DNA from: Mycobacterium sp. | Lineage (GTDB): Bacteria > Actinomycetota > Actinomycetes > Mycobacteriales > Mycobacteriaceae | Length of the DNA stretch: 64,000 nt | Reading direction: 5' to 3' | Assembly: GCA_021732005.1 (NCBI GenBank) | Contig: JAKFVT010000031.1 | Coordinates: 1 to 64,000, forward strand | Shown: positions 32,470 through 42,212 of the stretch, piece after piece | Position numbering within the stretch: position 1 is the first letter of the stretch | Layout of the letters: each line of letters begins with the position of its first letter | Notes under the pieces: generated by a model | Databases searched by the model: none | The model's input: the letters and a program-made list of their open reading frames with translations, nothing else | What the model was told of the DNA's origin: nothing | Position numbers and translations under genes: made by a program

Positions 32470-33432
32470 ATGGCCCGGTTCATCGCACGTCGGTTGATCG
32501 GCATGATCGCCGTGCTGTTCGCCATCTCGGTGATCGTCTTCCTGATCTTCAACGTCATCCCGAACTCCGACCCGGCCGCACGCATCGCCGGCAAGAACGC
32601 CAACCCCGCCCTCATCGCCCGGGTCAGCGCCGACCTGGGCCTTGACCAGCCCCTGCCCGTGCAATACCTGACGATGATGAAGCAGATCTTCACCGGCGAA
32701 CTCACCTCCTATGCCAGCAATCAGAATGTGGCGCAGCAGATTTGGAACGGGTTACCGGTGACGTTGTCGCTCACCATCGGCGCTGCCATCTTATGGATGG
32801 CACTTGCGGTCTGGTTCGGTTACCTCAGCGCGGTACATGCCGGTGGCTTCACCGACCGCGCACTGACGATTCTGTCCCTGGTCGGCATCTCGATGCCCGT
32901 GTTCTGGCTGGCAGCAATACTGCTGTACTACTTCAGCTTCAAGATCCAGCTGTTCCCGACCGGTAGCTATGTTCCCCTGACCGAGGACCCGCTGAATTGG
33001 CTGTACCACCTGATCTTGCCGTGGATTACCCTGGCGGTTCTCTATGTGGGTTTCTACAGTCGTGTCCTGCGGTCCAACATGCTCGACGTGATGAGCGAAG
33101 ACTACGTGCGCACGGCCCGCGCAAAGGGAATCAGTGAGCGGCAGGTGCGCATTCGGCATGTACTGCGCAATTCGATGATCCCGATCGTCACGCTGTTCGG
33201 CCTGGACTTCGGCGCGGTGGTCGGCGGCGGCGCCATCCTGACCGAAACCGTCTTCAACCTCAACGGTGTCGGCCTCTACGCCGGCCAGGCGATCGGCAAG
33301 CTGGACCTGCCGCCGCTGATGGCCGTCACGATGTTCGGTGCATTCTTCATCGTGCTGTTCAACACCATCGTGGACATTCTCTACGCGGTTCTCGATCCGC
33401 GAATCCGCCTGGGAGAGGCGGCCCCCGCATGA
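32470..33432 (+). CDS. Peptide ABC transporter permease (DppB type)
   Basis: A 320-residue permease 3 bp after the DppC-type gene. [35 protein letters not shown] is the typical DppB first helix and P.GDPA-like loop. The EAA loop reads [37 protein letters not shown]. The stop overlaps the start of the first ATPase gene by 4 bp, so the operon is tightly coupled. Confidence 0.93.
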   Translation: MARFIARRLIGMIAVLFAISVIVFLIFNVIPNSDPAARIAGKNANPALIARVSADLGLDQPLPVQYLTMMKQIFTGELTSYASNQNVAQQIWNGLPVTLSLTIGAAILWMALAVWFGYLSAVHAGGFTDRALTILSLVGISMPVFWLAAILLYYFSFKIQLFPTGSYVPLTEDPLNWLYHLILPWITLAVLYVGFYSRVLRSNMLDVMSEDYVRTARAKGISERQVRIRHVLRNSMIPIVTLFGLDFGAVVGGGAILTETVFNLNGVGLYAGQAIGKLDLPPLMAVTMFGAFFIVLFNTIVDILYAVLDPRIRLGEAAPA

Positions 33433-34418
33433 ATCCCATCCTCACCGTCACCGACCTGAGGGTCAGCTTCACCACCGAAGACGGAGTGGTGCATGCGGTC
33501 GACGGAGTGTCGTTCGAGGTCCACCCGGGCGAGGTGGTCGCCGTCGTCGGCGAGTCGGGCAGCGGCAAGAGTGTGACCGCGCAGACCCTGATCGGACTCA
33601 CCCGGGCACCCAACGCGAGAATCAGCGGGTCGGTGACGTTCGACGGCCGGGAACTCACCGGATTGTCCGACAGCGAATTGCGCAGCGTCCGTGGCGAACA
33701 CATCGCGATGATCTTCCAGGATCCGATGACCTCCCTCAATCCGGTGTACCGGGTTGGGGATCAGATCGCCGAGATGATCCGTGCCCACCGCGACGTCTCC
33801 AGATCCGAAGCCCTCGCTCACGCTGTCGACCTGCTGCGCTCGGTGGGCATCCCGAACCCGGATCGCAGGGTGCGCGACTACCCACACGAGTTTTCCGGCG
33901 GCATGCGACAGCGGGTGATGATCGCAATGGCGCTGGCATTGGAACCCGAGGTGCTGATCGCCGACGAGCCCACCACCGCGCTCGACGTCACCATCCAGGC
34001 CCAAATCCTGCGCCTGCTCGACGCGTTGAACCGTGACCGCAACCTGTCGGTCGTGCTCATCACCCACGATCTCGGCGTCGTTGCCGAGCTGGCCGACCGC
34101 GTGGTGGTGATGTATGCCGGGCAGATCGTCGAAGACGCGCCACTGGAGGAGCTCTTCTACAACCCGCAGCATCCCTACACCTGGGGACTGTTGGGGTCGA
34201 TCGCCCGCCTGGACGAAGACCGACCGCACCGACTCACCCAAATCGGCGGGTCACCGCCGTCGCTGCTGAATCCACCGACCGGATGCCGATTCGCTCCACG
34301 GTGCAAGTTCGCCTTCGACAAGTGCACGCAGCCACCGACTCTGGAGGCGCGCGTCACGGAGTCAGTGCACCTGGATCGGTGTTGGTTGACCCCGGCCGCG
34401 AAAGCAGAGAATCGATGA
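33429..34418 (+). CDS. Peptide ABC transporter ATPase (DppD type)
   Basis: A 329-residue nucleotide-binding subunit with Walker A GESGSGKS (41-48), Q-loop [11 protein letters not shown], signature FSGGMRQRV and Walker [12 protein letters not shown] with the H-loop ITHDLGVV. The C-terminal oligopeptide-type extension ([15 protein letters not shown]) contains a Cys set that binds an iron-sulphur cluster in some relatives. It pairs with the next ATPase. Confidence 0.95.
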   Translation: MNPILTVTDLRVSFTTEDGVVHAVDGVSFEVHPGEVVAVVGESGSGKSVTAQTLIGLTRAPNARISGSVTFDGRELTGLSDSELRSVRGEHIAMIFQDPMTSLNPVYRVGDQIAEMIRAHRDVSRSEALAHAVDLLRSVGIPNPDRRVRDYPHEFSGGMRQRVMIAMALALEPEVLIADEPTTALDVTIQAQILRLLDALNRDRNLSVVLITHDLGVVAELADRVVVMYAGQIVEDAPLEELFYNPQHPYTWGLLGSIARLDEDRPHRLTQIGGSPPSLLNPPTGCRFAPRCKFAFDKCTQPPTLEARVTESVHLDRCWLTPAAKAENR

Positions 34419-35398
34419 AGGGCGATCCTCTGCTCGAGGTCACCGATCTCGTCAAGCATTTCCCGATCAAGTCCGGCGTCGTCGTCGACCGGGAAGTGGC
34501 GCGCGTACGTGCGGTCGACGGAGTCAGCTTCACGCTGCACGAAGGTGAAACACTCGGTCTGGTCGGCGAATCCGGCTGCGGCAAGTCAACTCTGTGCCGA
34601 ACCATTCTTCAGCTGGTGACACCGACGTCGGGATCGGTCCGCTTCGAGGGCCAGGAGCTGGTCGGCCGATCGCGTCGCGATCTACGGCCGTTGCGTCGCG
34701 AGATGCAGATGGTCTTCCAGGATCCGTTCGCCTCGTTGAACCCGCGCAAGCGGGTGGGCCAGATCATCGGCGATCCCCTCGCCTTGCATGGCCTGGCCAG
34801 CGGCGCCCAGTTGAAGCGAGAAGTACATGAGCTGCTCGACCGGGTGGGGCTGCAGGCTGAACACTTCAACCGCTACCCACACGAGTTCTCCGGCGGCCAG
34901 CGACAGCGCATCGGCATCGCCCGCGCGTTGGCGTTGCGACCCAAGTTGATCATCGCCGACGAGCCGGTCTCGGCGCTCGACGTCTCGGTCCAAGCCCAGA
35001 TCGTCAATCTGCTCGAGGAGTTACAGGACGAGTTCGGCCTGTCCTACCTGTTCGTCGCGCACGACCTCGGCGTCGTCCGCCACGTCTCGGATCGGGTGGC
35101 GGTGATGTATCTGGGCAAGATCGTCGAGCACTCCAACGCCGACGGGCTCTACGGACACCCGCTGCACCCCTACAGCAACGCGCTGCTGTCGGCGATGCCG
35201 ATACCCGACCCTCGCAGGAATGCCGCCCGCGAACGCATCACCCTCGAAGGCGACGTTCCGAGCCCCATCGACCCGCCGCCTGCCTGCAGGTTTCACACCC
35301 GCTGTGTGTTCGCCACCGACATCTGTCGCACCGAAGAACCGCCTCTCGCCGAGCTGGAGCCCGCACACTTCGCGGCGTGCCATCACCCCCGGTTCTGA
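34415..35398 (+). CDS. Peptide ABC transporter ATPase (DppF type)
   Basis: A 327-residue nucleotide-binding subunit. ATG 34415 overlaps the DppD stop as ATGA; longer frames lie inside DppD. Walker A is GESGCGKST (51-59), followed by [22 protein letters not shown], the signature FSGGQRQRI and Walker [13 protein letters not shown]. The C-terminus has the paired Cys extension ([14 protein letters not shown]). It completes an SBP-C-B-D-F importer that needs no outside ATPase. Confidence 0.95.
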   Translation: MKGDPLLEVTDLVKHFPIKSGVVVDREVARVRAVDGVSFTLHEGETLGLVGESGCGKSTLCRTILQLVTPTSGSVRFEGQELVGRSRRDLRPLRREMQMVFQDPFASLNPRKRVGQIIGDPLALHGLASGAQLKREVHELLDRVGLQAEHFNRYPHEFSGGQRQRIGIARALALRPKLIIADEPVSALDVSVQAQIVNLLEELQDEFGLSYLFVAHDLGVVRHVSDRVAVMYLGKIVEHSNADGLYGHPLHPYSNALLSAMPIPDPRRNAARERITLEGDVPSPIDPPPACRFHTRCVFATDICRTEEPPLAELEPAHFAACHHPRF

Positions 35399-35476
35399 TC
35401 TACCGGCGCTCGCAAGTTTCGACCTGGCTTCGGGCGGGGATATATAGCCAGCACAACTCGACACCTGGGGGCGATC

Positions 35477-35734
35477 ATGAACGATCACGATGGCGGCACC
35501 GGAGAGGTTCTCCGCACACTGGGCCTGATGCTGAATCTGTCGGCAATCGTGGCTTTCGCGCTGTTCCTGAGCACGCTCGGTCCGAATGGCCCGGGTCCGT
35601 CGGCGCTGGCGGCGGCGATTACCGTCGTCGCTTTCCTGGCCAGCCTGGCCTGCTTCGCCATCGATCGCCGCCGGACCGAGGAAGAGACTTTCCGGTCTGC
35701 TGCCGGGCCGGTCACCGTCGCCGCTGAGGTCTAG
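35477..35734 (+). CDS. Small membrane protein upstream of the PoxB-like gene
   Basis: An 85-residue protein with two hydrophobic helices (TLGLMLNLSAIVAFALFLSTLG and SALAAAITVVAFLASLACFAIDRRR). GGGGGCG precedes ATG 35477. It ends 9 bp before the PoxB-like GTG start, so it is probably co-transcribed. No family is recognised. A membrane partner for the peripheral quinone-linked enzyme is a possible but unproven idea. Confidence 0.65.
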   Translation: MNDHDGGTGEVLRTLGLMLNLSAIVAFALFLSTLGPNGPGPSALAAAITVVAFLASLACFAIDRRRTEEETFRSAAGPVTVAAEV

Positions 35735-35743
35735 ACTTCTGCT

Positions 35744-37480
35744 GTGCCGACCGTCGCCCAGCACCTCATCGCAGCCCTGAAATCCAGTGGTATCAACCGT
35801 GTCTACGGCCTACCGGGTGACAGTCTCAACGGATTCACCGATGCGATCCGACGTTCTGAGGGCGTGACGTGGGAGCACGTACGCCACGAGGAGACGGCCG
35901 CGTTCGCCGCGACTGCCGACGCGGCGCTGACCGGTCAGCTGGCGGTGTGTGCCGGTAGCTGCGGTCCCGGCAACACCCATCTCATCAACGGTCTCTATGA
36001 CGCCCAGCGCACGCGGGTGCCGGTGCTGGCGATCGCTGCACACATCCCGCTCAGCGAGGTCGGCACGGGCTACTTCCAGGAAACGCATCCGCAGGAGTTG
36101 TTCCGCGAGTGCAGCGTCTACTGCGAGTTGGTCAGCACACCGGAAATGGCTCCACGCCTGGTCGAGATCGCGATGCGGACGGCGATCGAAGAAAATGGTG
36201 TCGCGGTCCTGGTGATCCCGGGTGAGGTGTTCCTGGCCAAGCTTCCCGACCGCGACTGGAACACCAAACCGGTGCGGCCGACCCGATCGGTGTTGCGCCC
36301 TGACGACGAGTCGCTGCGCCGCGCGGCGGACATCCTCAACGCCGGCTCGCGGGTGACCATTCTCGGTGGCGCCGGAACCGCGGGCGCCCACACCGAGCTG
36401 GTGCGACTCGCGGAGACCCTGAATTCGCCTATCGTGCATGCCTTCCGCGGCAAAGAGCACATCGAATACGACAACCCATTCGACGTCGGGATGACCGGGC
36501 TGCTCGGTTTCGCATCTGGCTACAAGGCCATCAAGGAAGCCGACGTGCTGCTGATGCTGGGCACCGACTTCCCGTACTCGCAGTTCTATCCGGACAACGC
36601 TCAGGTCATCCAGGTCGATATCCGCGGCAGCCACCTCGGCCGGCGTACGCCGGTGGATCTCGGCTTGGTCGGTTCGGTAAAGGACACCATCGACGCGCTG
36701 CTGCCGCTGCTGTCCCGCAAGGCCGACCGGACGCACCTGGACCGGTCGCTGAACCACTATCAGCGCACCCGCAAGTCGCTGGACTCGCTGGCAGTCAACG
36801 ACCGCGACCGTACTCCGATTCGTCCGGAATACGTTGCGGGCGTGGTTAATCAGCTCGCCCACGACGACACCGTGTTCACCTTCGACGTCGGCTCACCCAC
36901 CATCTGGGCCGCGCGGTACCTGACGATGAATGGCAGGCGACGGCTCACCGGGTCCTTCACCCACGGCACGATGGCGTGCGCGCTGCCGCATGCGATCGGC
37001 GCGCAGACCGCATATCCGGGACGTCAGGTGATCGCCCTGGCCGGTGACGGCGGGCTGGCCATGGGGTTCGGCGAGCTGCTCACCTTGGTGCAGAACAACC
37101 TGCCGGTGAAGGTGATCGTCTTCAACAACTCCTCGCTGAACTTCGTCGAGCTGGAGATGAAGGCCGCCGGGGTGGTGAACTTCGGCACCGAGCTGAAGAA
37201 CCCCGATTTCGGTGCCGTCGCCCAGGCGATCGGCATGTTCGGCCGCCGAGTCGAGCAGCCCGCCGATCTCGAACAGGCCATCGCCGATGCGCTGGCACAT
37301 GACGGGCCGGCCCTGGTCGATGTGGTGGTTTCCCGACAGGAATTGTCCATTCCGCCAGCGATTTCCGCGGAGCAGGCCAAGGGTTTCACCCTCTACGCGA
37401 TCCGCACCATCCTGGCCGGCCGGGCCGATGAGCTGCTTGACCTGGTGAGCACCAACGTCGCACGGCGCATCCTCGACTAG
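35744..37480 (+). CDS. poxB: ThDP-dependent pyruvate dehydrogenase (quinone)/PoxB-like enzyme
   Basis: A 578-residue three-domain thiamin-diphosphate enzyme from GTG 35744. The pyrimidine-binding domain has YGLPGDSLNGF and the activating Glu in RHEETAAFAA (E50). The middle domain is FAD-binding-like (ILGGAGTAGAHTELVRLAE). The pyrophosphate domain has GDGG (434-437) through NNLPVKVIVFNN, the canonical GDG-NN ThDP motif. Length and QETHPQELF/GKEHIEYDNPFDVGMTGLLG segments fit PoxB rather than acetolactate synthase. It would oxidise pyruvate to acetate and CO2 with electrons to quinone. The C-terminus is short for membrane activation. Confidence 0.88.
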   Translation: MPTVAQHLIAALKSSGINRVYGLPGDSLNGFTDAIRRSEGVTWEHVRHEETAAFAATADAALTGQLAVCAGSCGPGNTHLINGLYDAQRTRVPVLAIAAHIPLSEVGTGYFQETHPQELFRECSVYCELVSTPEMAPRLVEIAMRTAIEENGVAVLVIPGEVFLAKLPDRDWNTKPVRPTRSVLRPDDESLRRAADILNAGSRVTILGGAGTAGAHTELVRLAETLNSPIVHAFRGKEHIEYDNPFDVGMTGLLGFASGYKAIKEADVLLMLGTDFPYSQFYPDNAQVIQVDIRGSHLGRRTPVDLGLVGSVKDTIDALLPLLSRKADRTHLDRSLNHYQRTRKSLDSLAVNDRDRTPIRPEYVAGVVNQLAHDDTVFTFDVGSPTIWAARYLTMNGRRRLTGSFTHGTMACALPHAIGAQTAYPGRQVIALAGDGGLAMGFGELLTLVQNNLPVKVIVFNNSSLNFVELEMKAAGVVNFGTELKNPDFGAVAQAIGMFGRRVEQPADLEQAIADALAHDGPALVDVVVSRQELSIPPAISAEQAKGFTLYAIRTILAGRADELLDLVSTNVARRILD

Positions 37481-37600
37481 TTCGTCCGGTCGGCCCGCAA
37501 CCGTTCTCAAACAGGACCCGGCGAGGCAGAATCAGGATCACCACCGCTATGCTGGGTCAAGTCCAGTGAACCCAGCAATGCCACGACTCGAGGGAGTGCC

Positions 37601-38614
37601 ATGGCCACGCATCGCGCCGTACACGTCAAATCAGCCAATGCCCCGCTGGAGCTGACGGAGGTGGAGACCACGTCACCCCCGCCGGACCATGTCCGCATCG
37701 CGGTCAACGCCTGCGGGGTGTGCGGCACTGACCACGCCTTCGTCACCGGGTCGTTCCCGAATCTCACCTGGCCCATCACCCCGGGCCACGAGATCGCCGG
37801 CACGATCGCCGAACTGGGTTCGGGCGTCGAAGGTTTCGCAATCGGTGACCGGGTGGCCGTGGGCTGGTTCGGCGGCAACTGCAACACCTGCCTGCCCTGT
37901 CGCAAGGGCCAGTTCATGCAGTGCGTGAATCTGGAGGTGCCGAGCTGGAACTATCCGGGCGGTTATGCCGAATCCGTCATCGTGCCCCGCACCGCGCTGG
38001 CCCGCATCCCCGACGGACTGTCGTTCGCCGAAGCCGCCCCGATGGGATGTGCCGGGGTGACGACCTACAACGCGCTGCGCACCACGCGCGCCGTGGCCGG
38101 GGACCGGGTCGCGATCCTGGGTATCGGCGGGCTCGGGCACCTTGGTGTGCAGTGGGCCCGTGCCATGGGGTTCGAGACCATCGCGATCGCGCGCGGCGCG
38201 GGCAAGGCCGACGACGCCAAAGAGCTCGGCGCCCATCACTACGTCGACTCCACGGCCAGTGACGTCGGCGAGGCGTTGCAGAAGCTCGGCGGCGTACAGG
38301 TGGTGCTCGCCACCGCGGCCAACTCGGCAGCCATGGCGGCCACAGTGCCGGGTCTGGCGCCGCAAGGCGAGCTGGTGATCGTCGGAGCCTCGTTCGATCC
38401 GCTGCCGATCACTCCGGGCGATCTGATCTTCGGCAACTTCAGCGTGGTCGGGCATCCGTCGGGCACCTCGGCGGACGTCGAAGACACCCTGCACTTCGCG
38501 CTGCAATCCGGGGTGCGGGCCCGCATCGAGGAGCGGCCGCTGGCCGAGGCCGCCGATGCCTACGCAGCGATGGACGCAGGCCGTGCGCGCTACCGCATGG
38601 TCCTGACGATGTAG
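37601..38614 (+). CDS. Zinc-dependent alcohol dehydrogenase (MDR family)
   Basis: A 337-residue medium-chain dehydrogenase. Catalytic zinc ligands are C41 (CGVCGTDH), H63/E64 (GHEIAG) and a Cys in PMGCAGVT. The structural zinc Cys set is C94, C97, C100 and C108 (GNCNTCLPCRKGQFMQC). The Rossmann motif GIGGLGHLGVQ is followed by an ARG-type NADP-like end. It most resembles AdhP/YjgB-type aldehyde or alcohol reductases. It stands alone, convergent with the following small gene (1 bp between stops). Confidence 0.92.
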   Translation: MATHRAVHVKSANAPLELTEVETTSPPPDHVRIAVNACGVCGTDHAFVTGSFPNLTWPITPGHEIAGTIAELGSGVEGFAIGDRVAVGWFGGNCNTCLPCRKGQFMQCVNLEVPSWNYPGGYAESVIVPRTALARIPDGLSFAEAAPMGCAGVTTYNALRTTRAVAGDRVAILGIGGLGHLGVQWARAMGFETIAIARGAGKADDAKELGAHHYVDSTASDVGEALQKLGGVQVVLATAANSAAMAATVPGLAPQGELVIVGASFDPLPITPGDLIFGNFSVVGHPSGTSADVEDTLHFALQSGVRARIEERPLAEAADAYAAMDAGRARYRMVLTM

Positions 38615-39016
38615 CTACTCGGCCTGGTCCTCAGTCGGGGCAGTGTTCTCGGACGCGTCGAGGACGCTGACGTCGATGCCGTACGGCAGGAACCGGACGT
38701 TTCGGGTGGGGTCGGTGTTGTGCTTGTTGGCGCGCAGTGCGTCGAGCTCGCTTCGGTACACCTGTTCGACGTGGGCTTTACCGTCGGCGTCAGTGGTGTA
38801 GACGGTCCACACCCCGTCGCCGGTCTCCCCCGCAGTCTCTGGTTCTGAGCGGGGCCGCGTGCGGCGGTTGAACTCGTCGAACAGCACGCCGAACCCTGCG
38901 CCCTGCCCTGAGCTGTTGAGGAACTGTCCGAAGGCGTCGCGAAGGCCCTCGCTGGCCTGTCGCACCACGCGATCGATGTCGTCGGGATCGAACCCGAACG
39001 GCCCGTTGTTATCCAT
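38615..39016 (-). CDS. Conserved hypothetical mycobacterial protein
   Basis: A 133-residue protein beginning MDNNGPFGFDPDDIDRVVRQASEGLRDAFGQFL. An acidic N-terminal helix is followed by a Gly-rich loop and a C-terminal beta-rich part (GVWTVYTTDADGKAHVEQVYRSELDALRANKHNTDPTRNVRFLPYGIDVSVLD). I recognise no named domain. It is divergent from the exported protein at 39092, 75 bp away. Confidence 0.75.
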   Translation of the reverse strand: MDNNGPFGFDPDDIDRVVRQASEGLRDAFGQFLNSSGQGAGFGVLFDEFNRRTRPRSEPETAGETGDGVWTVYTTDADGKAHVEQVYRSELDALRANKHNTDPTRNVRFLPYGIDVSVLDASENTAPTEDQAE

Positions 39017-39091
39017 AGCTGCCAGTGTGCGCGCAGTTCGCGGCCCCGTCGACAAGTTGAACTTCGCGCACGGCGAAACCGTGTCCCCAGC

Positions 39092-40009
39092 ATGTCTGCT
39101 TCCGTGCGAACCCGTTTCCTCACCAGCACCGCAGCCACCGCGATGGTCGCGATCTCGATGACGCCGCTGGCGCCGCCGGTCGAAGCCCGCATCGCCAATG
39201 TCGCCGTCCCCGATGTCGAACTGACCGCCGCTCCGGTAGGGGCGATACCGCTGGCGTTCCTGCGCAATCAGCTGACATTCTGCGGTCTGATCTGCCCGTT
39301 CATCGTGCAGGGCGCGGTCACGATCCCGATCGGCATCGCCGAAGCTCCGGGCACTTTCTTGAAGACTTTGCTGCAGACCCGCAATATCGTTGGCGCACTT
39401 GGGTCGGCAGCCGCCGGGGTCACCGTGCCGGCCGATGCTGCGGCCGAGAAGATCATCGGCAATGACCTGAATCTTGTTCTGCCCAAGGCGCAGAACACCC
39501 TCGAGGTCGCTGTCGTCCAGGCGATGGACGTGGTGTCCGGCCGCACCACGCCCGGTGCCGCGCGCGACGTAATTCTCGCGGCGTTGAATCAACCGCCCGG
39601 GCAGCCAACGGTTCCGACTGGCGCACACGGCGTTCTCCAGGTGGTCACCGTCGAGGCGATCAACGTGACCTCAGCGGTGGCGTTCCAGGCCGGCGAGACG
39701 CTGCTGCTGGGCGTCGTTCAGACCGCCAACGCCGCGGCTACGACGCTGGCGAGCACCGGCAGTGTGCGCACCGCCCTATCCGCCGGGATCACCCAGGCGC
39801 GCTCGGTGCTCAACACGGCGCGCGGTCAGGTCTCCACAGCCCTGAACACCGCGATCACCAACATCAGAGCGTCTGCGGGACAGCCGGTTTCAGCGAACGC
39901 CTCGGTAAAGGCTCAGCGGCAGATCCGCCATCGTGACGAATCCCGCAGCAGCGTCGCACACAGCACCGACAGCGTTCACCGCCTGCATCGCGGTGGCCAC
40001 GCTGGCTGA
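39092..40009 (+). CDS. Exported hydrophobic-repeat protein with suspicious 3' extension
   Basis: A 305-residue protein with a signal peptide (TRFLTSTAATAMVAISMTPLAPPVEA) and a mature part of Ala/Val/Thr-rich helices (GALGSAAAGVTVPADAAAEKIIG, GARDV-like repeats, VVTVEAINVTSAVAFQAGETLLLGVVQTANAAATTLAST). Similar mycobacterial exported proteins have no known role. After about residue 270 the composition changes to RQIRHRDESRSSVAHSTDSVHRLHRGG, exactly where it overlaps the convergent gene by 120 bp. A stop or frame was probably lost, and the real protein may end near 39.9 kb. Confidence 0.65.
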   Translation: MSASVRTRFLTSTAATAMVAISMTPLAPPVEARIANVAVPDVELTAAPVGAIPLAFLRNQLTFCGLICPFIVQGAVTIPIGIAEAPGTFLKTLLQTRNIVGALGSAAAGVTVPADAAAEKIIGNDLNLVLPKAQNTLEVAVVQAMDVVSGRTTPGAARDVILAALNQPPGQPTVPTGAHGVLQVVTVEAINVTSAVAFQAGETLLLGVVQTANAAATTLASTGSVRTALSAGITQARSVLNTARGQVSTALNTAITNIRASAGQPVSANASVKAQRQIRHRDESRSSVAHSTDSVHRLHRGGHAG

Positions 40010-40933
40010 CCGCACATGTTCGTCTAGGGGAACGTCGCGACGAAAACTGGCCAGCGTCATCAGATGCGCCTGCGTCGACGGGGTTCCTTCGATGGTGACG
40101 GTCCACCCATGCCGGGGTGCCGGCCAATGCTTCGGCTGCGGCTCACCCACGGTCCAGAGCGTTTCGACCTCGACGACCGGAACTCCCTTGCACAGGCCCG
40201 TCCACTGCCAGTGCTGACCGGCGACGGTGCCGGCGCGCAGGGTCCGCCCGCATACGTCGCGGTCGGAGCTGGCCGGAATTGTTTCCAGTTCGGTGGTGAC
40301 CTCGTCGACACCCAGATTCAGCGCATCGCCCAGGAGCCACACTTGTTCCCGGAAAAGCTGACTGGTGAAACGCAATCCGTCGGTGTGGGCGTCCACCTCG
40401 TCGATCGGACTGCCGAACTTCATCTGGTCGAACGTGATCTCGGTGCTGTCGTACACCGACCAGTCTGCGCGTTCCTGCACTGTCACGTGCTCGACGGTCC
40501 GCGACATACCGGTCAGCGCCAACGGAACAACCACTCCGAGGTTGCCGGGGTTCAGTCCGGTGCCGTGCAGCGAACTGCCGCCGTCTACGCAGGCCTGCCG
40601 GAGTCGGTCGCGATCGGCCGGTTCCATCCGCGCAGGGTGGAAAGCGAAGGCGGTGGAGATCAGGTTGGCGCCCGACGCCAGGATCGCGACGGCGTCGTCG
40701 ACCGACGGGTGCCGTGGCGCATACACGATCGCGTCGGCCGCTGAAGTGTCAACGTCGATCGTGGCGGTGACGCCGACCGGGTCCCGCCCGGCCAACACAC
40801 CGGCGTCGGTTCCTTCCTTGGCCTCCGAATAGACCTTGACGCCAACCAGTTCCAGCTCGGGATGGTCCAGTATGCCGCGGATGGCTTCGACGCCCACCGC
40901 CCCGGTGCCCCATTGCACGACGCGGTAGGCCAT
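39890..40933 (-). CDS. Dihydrodipicolinate-reductase-like NAD(P)-binding oxidoreductase
   Basis: A 347-residue protein with an N-terminal Rossmann domain of DapB type: YRVVQWGTGAVGVEAIRGIL (GTGxVG), then a C-terminal domain. ERADWSVYDSTEITFDQMKFG and GTVAGQHWQWTGLCKGVPVVEVETLW are typical of the mycobacterial DapB-like/2,4-diaminopentanoate-dehydrogenase-like group. True DapB is much shorter, so it is not the lysine enzyme. It starts 3 bp after the upstream gene's stop and forms a two-gene operon with it. Confidence 0.85.
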   Translation of the reverse strand: MAYRVVQWGTGAVGVEAIRGILDHPELELVGVKVYSEAKEGTDAGVLAGRDPVGVTATIDVDTSAADAIVYAPRHPSVDDAVAILASGANLISTAFAFHPARMEPADRDRLRQACVDGGSSLHGTGLNPGNLGVVVPLALTGMSRTVEHVTVQERADWSVYDSTEITFDQMKFGSPIDEVDAHTDGLRFTSQLFREQVWLLGDALNLGVDEVTTELETIPASSDRDVCGRTLRAGTVAGQHWQWTGLCKGVPVVEVETLWTVGEPQPKHWPAPRHGWTVTIEGTPSTQAHLMTLASFRRDVPLDEHVRSASVATAMQAVNAVGAVCDAAAGFVTMADLPLSLYRGVR

Positions 40934-40936
40934 CGG

Positions 40937-42172
40937 CTACACCACCGTCAGCGGCAACGAGAGGCGTTCTTCGAACTCGAAGGTGACGCCCTGGCTGAAC
41001 TTGGTGACTTCCACCTCGGGGGAGTCCTTGGCGGCGGTCTCGGTCTTCTCGAACTCGGCGGTCCAGTCGTCACCGGTTCCGGTGATGCGCACCGCGATGT
41101 ACGGATCGACCGCGGTGGCGATGGCCTGCAACGGTCCCGGGGACGCCGGCGAGCACAGCGACACCCACGACCCGTCGTCGTGCGACGGCGAGAGGTGCAC
41201 ATGCAACCGACCTCCCTCGACCTCGGCGACCACGTAGCCGGCGGGGTTGAACAGCGGATGCAGTTCGATGACCTTGGCCAGACCATCAAAGTCGTTGGAC
41301 AGCTTGAGCGCTCGCTTGATGCGCTCGGTGGCCACACCGGCGATGCCGACGAGTTGCTTGGTGCAGATGTCGGCGGCCAGCTCTGCGTTGTCACCGGCGC
41401 GGGCGCGCACCGCGATGCCGAAGGACAAGTTCAGCAGGTGCATCTGCAGCACCACCTCGTCGGCGATGCGCACCAGTGCGGAGTGCGAGAACGCCCCGAA
41501 GTCGACGTCGGACACCAGCACGCCCGAATAGTCGGATTGGCCTTCGTCATTCGGATCGATGGGGCCGAGTTCCCAATTGGCGGCCTTGGTCTTGGCCACG
41601 ATGTCCAGCGCCGGGATACCGGTCACCTCGGGGTAGGACTCGTCGATGATGACGGTCCACGCGCAGTGTGGCGTGCGATCGGCGGGCGTGCGGGGCGGGC
41701 GGTGGATCGGACGCACCTGCGCCTTGGCGTTGGTGGCGACGGCGGTCGCGTCGAACGTGGGGTCCTCGATGTCGTGGCACATGCCCTTGACGTAGTCGGG
41801 GCCCATCGGTTCAACGTCGAGCAGGGCGCCGCAGTGGTCGAGATGGAATTCGCCGTGCCAGCGGTCGTGGACGGTATAGCGGAAGTCCATGAATTGCGGC
41901 GGGGCGCCGATGTCGAGCTGCAGACCCTTGAAGATGGTGAAGATGTCGACGCCCTCGTATTTCAGGGCCTTCTGCATGCGCCTGGTGTAGATCGGGCTGG
42001 CGCCCGCCCACTCCTCGATAGCGATCTGCAGCATCTCGGGCCGGCCGAACGACTGAATGCACCACGCCATCCCGGAGCGGTCGATCATCTGCCCGATCAA
42101 CAGCAGTTCGGGGACCAGGGTGGCAAGTTCGGCCCTGGACAACTGGGCATAGCGACTGAGGGGCTGGCTCAT
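40937..42172 (-). CDS. Conserved protein, unknown function, partner of the DapB-like gene
   Basis: A 411-residue soluble protein I do not recognise. It begins SQPLSRYAQLSRAELATLVPELLLIGQMIDRSGMAWCIQSFG, then EEWAGASPIYTRRMQKALKYEGVDIFTIFKGLQLDIGAPPQFMDFRYTVHD. His/Cys/Asp residues (FHLDHCGALLDVEPMGPDYVKGMCHDIEDPTFDATA) suggest a metal-binding or enzymatic centre. The pairing with an oxidoreductase and a divergent TetR regulator suggests a catabolic module. The transcript is probably leaderless, since the -10 box lies 6 bp from the ATG. Confidence 0.8.
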   Translation of the reverse strand: MSQPLSRYAQLSRAELATLVPELLLIGQMIDRSGMAWCIQSFGRPEMLQIAIEEWAGASPIYTRRMQKALKYEGVDIFTIFKGLQLDIGAPPQFMDFRYTVHDRWHGEFHLDHCGALLDVEPMGPDYVKGMCHDIEDPTFDATAVATNAKAQVRPIHRPPRTPADRTPHCAWTVIIDESYPEVTGIPALDIVAKTKAANWELGPIDPNDEGQSDYSGVLVSDVDFGAFSHSALVRIADEVVLQMHLLNLSFGIAVRARAGDNAELAADICTKQLVGIAGVATERIKRALKLSNDFDGLAKVIELHPLFNPAGYVVAEVEGGRLHVHLSPSHDDGSWVSLCSPASPGPLQAIATAVDPYIAVRITGTGDDWTAEFEKTETAAKDSPEVEVTKFSQGVTFEFEERLSLPLTVV

Positions 42173-42178
42173 ACGCGA

Positions 42179-42208
42179 AACATAGTCGGCTCAATGTTAT
42201 AAAGTCAA
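42179..42208 (-). promoter_or_regulatory. Promoter for the 42172 gene, leaderless
   Basis: Read on the minus strand, TTGACT (42208-42203) and TATGTT (42184-42179) are separated by 18 bp and the ATG begins 6 bases after the -10 box. Transcription would start at or next to the start codon, a common leaderless arrangement in mycobacteria. The divergent TetR gene starts at 42213, so the regulator could act on this same short region. Confidence 0.5.
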
Positions 42209-42212
42209 CGAT

